This document shows, piece after piece, positions 63,001 through 64,000 of a stretch of DNA of 64,000 nt. A program made the translations under genes and the position numbers. Within the stretch, counting starts at the first letter, position 1. Each line of letters begins with the position of its first letter. Under the pieces are notes generated by a model. It saw only the letters and a program-made list of their open reading frames with translations. It was not told where the DNA came from and made no database searches. Source of the DNA: Penelope pileata (taxonomy: Eukaryota > Chordata > Aves > Galliformes > Cracidae); assembly GCA_013396635.1 (NCBI GenBank), contig WBMW01005080.1, positions 124,001 through 188,000 of the forward strand. The letters run 5' to 3'.

Positions 63001-64000
63001 TTTGGTGCAGAAAACTGAAATGGAGAAAAACAAGAATTTTTCTGAGTGAGATGATAGATTTAAGAATCGAGGATTTACACAACACCCAAGACAGTACTGT
63101 AATGACTCTGTGACTTAAAGCAGGCTCAGTGGTAGATTTTCCATAAGCGTAGGAGAAAGTGCAAAGAGATCTGTACTCCTCCCTCTCCCATCAGACCCCA
63201 TTAGCATGACCTGCTCTGTTTGGTGAAACGATCCTGTGATGTCTCTGCTGTCTGCTCCCCACCTGGTCCCCATCACAGCTGCCTCCAGTCACTGGCTCAC
63301 CATGTGACTGACGATGGGTTGTTCACTGATAATAACACACACTTCATAACTCATTTTCTTCAGTCCTCCCTGATAAATCATCAGTTCCAGCAAATCTGTG
63401 CTGCACAGTGACAGAAATGCAAGAAGAGAGATTATTAGTAAAAGCATAACAGACTCCAAACACCTAGGCAGAGTCAAGGCATCCATACTTCACCTTGTTA
63501 GAATGTAATAAGAACACAGTACATCACACTAAAGTGTTGATACCATCTTTTTCTGTATTTGATTTAGAATAAAACCAAGAGGTGTTACAACAACCAAGGT
63601 CTATTGGCCTTAGTCAAGTTAGAGGATTGTCATCATTTACTAATTTGATTCTTTTCACATGTTTCAAGCCAGAAAATGAACAGCCATTCCTAAGCACAGA
63701 ATCTATCTGCTCAACTTTTATTGTAGCCAGAGCACTGATGTTAATTAAATGTTGTGTGGGATTTTAATGCACACAGGCTGCACACAGGAAGACAGAACCT
63801 TAAACAGTGCATCACGTCAAAGAAATCTATTTAATCATTTGCTTTATTATTCAGAGACTGTAAAAATTCCTTTTATGGTATTGTGATGCCCAGTGTTGGC
63901 AGTCTCATGATAGCACAGAAGTCAAGTCATTAAAGTATTTCCAACCTCAAGTTTTCAAAAAGCCTGAGACTGGCTTAAAAGTAATAAGACCTAAAAAATA
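60080..64000. other. Unique AT-rich sequence, no gene seen
   Basis: No gene or recognisable transposon. A T-run lies at 61,610-61,623. Frames such as 60,775-61,029 and 62,925-63,113 are short and have no domain or conserved motif that I recognise. Confidence 0.55.
61610..61623. repeat. Poly-T tract (14)
   Basis: Run of T after TTTCTTTTTC. No linked retroposon body. Confidence 0.8.

Noticed and set aside
1..64000. CRISPR arrays, operons, ribosome binding sites, tRNA or rRNA genes
   Set aside because: The window is vertebrate nuclear DNA; no regularly spaced repeats, no tRNA-like box A/B pair and no rRNA sequence were recognised.

Overview
This window reads as nuclear DNA of a bird, most likely a galliform (chicken, turkey, quail or pheasant). 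The evidence is the repeat content. There are CR1 LINE 3' ends with the ATTCTATG-type terminal octamer, two copies of a Galluhop-type mariner, a solo endogenous-retrovirus LTR, and very old L2, MIR and CR1/L3-type relics of the kind kept in sauropsid genomes. Base composition is AT-rich throughout with few CpGs. I found no protein-coding gene, tRNA, rRNA or CRISPR array that I can support. All open frames are short, and the longest ones are shadows of the transposon or the LTR. The window is either a gene desert or the inside of a very large intron, and the sequence alone does not decide between these.

Layout: 1-6,600 is mostly unique sequence with one MIR relic (about 4,775). 6,611-7,925 is a nearly full-length but broken mariner on the minus strand. 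7,930-20,870 is unique AT-rich sequence with homopolymers and a small CpG-richer patch near 13,100. 20,880-21,290 is an L2 reverse-transcriptase fossil on the minus strand. 22,417-22,911 is a solo LTR on the minus strand, with a 5-bp target duplication and a minisatellite-like U3. 27,611-28,165 is an internally deleted mariner of the same family on the plus strand, carrying a later insertion. 29,485-29,680 holds a TTTA repeat, an unexplained GC-rich 80-bp segment with an open frame, and a short CR1 tail. An assembly gap lies at 30,940-30,979. 34,155-34,245 is a MIR. 37,060-37,820 has the texture of a conserved non-coding element. 44,057-44,291 is a CR1 3' end. 46,100-46,400, 50,928-52,370 and 52,708-53,105 are old CR1-clade fossils on the minus strand. 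53,115-53,266 is an AT palindromic block between 9-bp direct repeats. 56,303-56,390 and 60,020-60,075 are MIR relics.

No pathway or operon can be described. What the window records is layered transposition. L2 with its MIR partners and CR1/L3 are oldest, followed by later CR1 tails and by the mariner and its deletion derivative. The LTR is probably the youngest, because its target duplication is exact and its CpGs survive. Most family assignments rest on recognisable protein motifs or consensus-like nucleotide strings read by eye; no database search was possible.
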